A stretch of 7,671 nt of DNA from an uncultured Fastidiosipila sp. GTDB taxonomy: Bacteria > Bacillota > Clostridia > Saccharofermentanales > Fastidiosipilaceae. Location: positions 1 to 7,671 of the forward strand of contig CALLQJ010000330.1 in assembly GCA_938014865.1 (NCBI GenBank), written 5' to 3'. Position numbers and translations under genes: made by a program. Positions 6,442 through 7,671 of this stretch are shown here, piece by piece (positions within the stretch are counted from its first letter, which is position 1; the number at the start of each line of letters is the position of its first letter). Below the pieces are notes generated by a model. The model was not told the DNA's origin and did not search any database. It saw nothing but the letters and a program-made list of their open reading frames with translations.

Positions 6442-7218
6442 ATGGCCAAAATGTATCATATAGGTTTGGATGAAACGCTCGGCTGCAGGTATGCGATCCT
6501 GCCGGGGGATCCCGCCCGGGCAGAAAAGATTGCTGCTTTTCTGGACGAGCCGAAGTTTGCGGGGCGAAACCGGGAATATACCTCTTACACCGGCAGCCTG
6601 GAAGGAGAAGCTGTCCTGGTGATGTCAACGGGGATGGGCGGACCTTCGACAGCTATTGCCGTTGAAGAACTTCACAAGATCGGCACAGATACCATGATCC
6701 GGATCGGCACCTGCGGCGGCATTGATCTTAAGGTGAAAGGCGGCGATCTGGTCATTGCGGATGCGGCGGTCCGCATGGACGGCACGGGCAATGAATACCT
6801 GCCGATTGAATTTCCTGCGTCCGCGAATTTCTATGTCACGTCCGCTCTGTTAAAGGCCGCCGAAGCGTCCGGACGGGACGTACATATCGGCGTCGTACAG
6901 TGCAAAGATTCTTTTTACGGCCAGCACGAGCCGGAACGCATGCCGGTCAGTTATGAGCTTTTGAACAAATGGGAGGCCTGGAAAAAGGCAGGCGTGCTGG
7001 GTTCTGAAATGGAAAGTGCGGCCCTTTTTCTGGTGGCCCATTGCCTCGGCGTAAGAGCGGGCAGCATCTTCAATGTCATCTGGAACAAAGACCGGCAGAA
7101 ACTGGGGATGCCGGATGAAGAGTGCCATGATACAACAGCCGCCTGCAAAGCAGCGGTTGAAGCCGTGCGCATTCTGATCCTTGAAGACAGAGCTTCAGAG
7201 CAGGAAAAGAGCGAGTAA
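6442..7218 (+). CDS. udp: Uridine phosphorylase
   Basis: Uridine phosphorylase splits uridine with phosphate into uracil and ribose-1-phosphate in cytoplasmic pyrimidine salvage. The 258 residues align by eye with E. coli Udp, including YHIGLDE near the start. Phosphate-binding residues are Gly22 in PGDP, Arg26, Arg44 in NREYT, and Arg87 and Thr90 in RIGT. The ribose-binding segment EMES is at 189-192. STGMGGPSTAIAVEEL (62-77) is the family signature. The uracil-specificity loop reads FYGQHEPERMP (158-168), with Gln and Arg further apart than in E. coli (FYPGQER). I chose the ATG at 6442 because GAGGTG (6431-6436) sits 5 bases ahead; an ATG at 6418 would add 8 residues but overlaps the promoter. 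A purine nucleoside phosphorylase is less likely. The gene is a single-gene unit closed by a strong terminator. Confidence 0.9.
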   Translation: MAKMYHIGLDETLGCRYAILPGDPARAEKIAAFLDEPKFAGRNREYTSYTGSLEGEAVLVMSTGMGGPSTAIAVEELHKIGTDTMIRIGTCGGIDLKVKGGDLVIADAAVRMDGTGNEYLPIEFPASANFYVTSALLKAAEASGRDVHIGVVQCKDSFYGQHEPERMPVSYELLNKWEAWKKAGVLGSEMESAALFLVAHCLGVRAGSIFNVIWNKDRQKLGMPDEECHDTTAACKAAVEAVRILILEDRASEQEKSE

Positions 7219-7232
7219 AGCGCCCTTTAAAG

Positions 7233-7264
7233 CTGCCGTTTTTTCGCCGGCAGTTTTTTTATTC
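7233..7264 (+). terminator. Rho-independent terminator of udp
   Basis: CTGCCG (7233-7238) pairs with CGGCAG (7248-7253) around a 9-base loop. Flanking A residues can pair with the first T residues, and a run of seven T follows (7254-7260), continuing ATTC. It begins 15 bases after the udp stop and is the clearest terminator in the window. Confidence 0.92.
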
Positions 7265-7277
7265 TTTACGCGCTTTG

Positions 7278-7286
7278 TGCTAAAAT
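7278..7286 (+). promoter_or_regulatory. Extended -10 promoter for the aminopeptidase gene
   Basis: TGC directly precedes TAAAAT (7281-7286), a 5-of-6 match to the -10 consensus with the extended TGn motif. The -35 region at 17 bp spacing would be TTTATT (7258-7263), weak and overlapping the T-tract of the udp terminator. Transcription would start near 7293, ahead of the ribosome binding site GAGGAG (7308-7313). Confidence 0.55.
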
Positions 7287-7325
7287 AAAGGTTAAAGAAT
7301 TTGAATCGAGGAGCTAATAAACACT

Positions 7326-7671
7326 ATGTTAACAAAAAGTTTTGAAGAAGGATCTGCAGCGAGTCCCGCGGCACCTACGCCCGATGAACTCAGAGAGATT
7401 TTTTCCATACCTCAGGAAGAAAAAAAGAATGAAGAGCTCTCTCAGGCAAAACAGCTGGAGAAAGATCTTCAGAATCAATTTGAAAATTTATATGACGTTT
7501 ATGATCAGGACGCTCTTCAGAGCGCGTTCAGCCTGGCCGAAGATTATAAGAGCTTCTTAGATCAGGCGAAAACCGAGCGCGAAGCGGTCAAGGTCAGCGT
7601 CAGTCTGCTGCAGAATCTGGGCTTTGCGGACATTTCCGCGCAGGAAAGCCTGCAGCCCGGCGACAAAGTCT
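7326..7671 (+). CDS. Probable M18 family zinc aminopeptidase, N-terminal part (partial)
   Basis: The first 115 codons are present and the frame runs off the window. The segment YKSFLDQAKTEREAVKVSV (74-92), followed by LLQNLGF and LQPGDKV, resembles the N-terminal region of clostridial M18 aminopeptidases (aminopeptidase I type). These are cytoplasmic dinuclear-zinc enzymes that trim N-terminal residues from peptides. The zinc ligands lie beyond the window, so the family call rests on this segment alone. About the first 50 residues, rich in Pro, Ala, Glu, Lys and Gln, form an extension that I do not recall in typical members. No other in-frame Met occurs, so ATG 7326 is favoured although GAGGAG (7308-7313) is 12 bases upstream, a long spacing. 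It has its own promoter candidate. Confidence 0.72.
   Translation, partial: MLTKSFEEGSAASPAAPTPDELREIFSIPQEEKKNEELSQAKQLEKDLQNQFENLYDVYDQDALQSAFSLAEDYKSFLDQAKTEREAVKVSVSLLQNLGFADISAQESLQPGDKV

Noticed and set aside
7342..7560. A 72-codon plus-strand open frame near the window end
   Set aside because: It overlaps the M18 reading frame, which has the ribosome binding site and family resemblance; a shadow frame.

Overview
The window looks like ordinary chromosome from a Bacillota (Firmicutes) bacterium of roughly balanced GC, most likely on the Clostridia/Erysipelotrichia side; I cannot place it more finely. The grounds are strong GGAGG/GAGGTG ribosome binding sites, GTG starts, a ThiI without the C-terminal rhodanese domain paired with a dedicated cysteine desulfurase, a HisK-type PHP protein and an M18 aminopeptidase. 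The taxonomic call is inference from family resemblance, not a search.

Layout. Positions 1-130 hold the last 42 codons of a gene resembling adenylosuccinate lyase (purB). Eleven bases later comes a cysteine desulfurase (142-1287), then after 68 bp thiI (1356-2582). A strong hairpin with a T-rich tail (2584-2631) follows the thiI stop. Next are glyA (2667-3923) and rarA (3920-5239), which overlap by 4 bp. All of these are on the plus strand. A PHP-family phosphoesterase (5292-6179) lies convergently on the minus strand, and its probable terminator is buried in the last codons of rarA. A divergent intergenic region of about 260 bp (6180-6441) carries a promoter candidate for each flanking gene and several inverted repeats. 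Then come udp (6442-7218, plus) with a textbook terminator (7233-7264), and a gene for an M18 aminopeptidase with its own extended -10 promoter, cut by the window end (7326-7671).

How the genes fit together. The desulfurase and ThiI form a sulfur-transfer pair: cysteine sulfur is passed as a persulfide to ThiI for 4-thiouridine in tRNA, and possibly for thiamine. PurB and GlyA both bear on purine and one-carbon metabolism, Udp on pyrimidine salvage, and RarA on replication-fork maintenance. The PHP protein and the aminopeptidase are probably independent transcription units.

I see no mobile element, CRISPR array, tRNA, rRNA, toxin-antitoxin pair or defence module, and nothing that I would call a previously undescribed system. 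The observations worth a second look are regulatory: the thiI-glyA hairpin with little room for a promoter behind it, alternative hairpins before thiI, glyA-rarA coupling, the terminator inside rarA, and the inverted repeats near the udp promoter.
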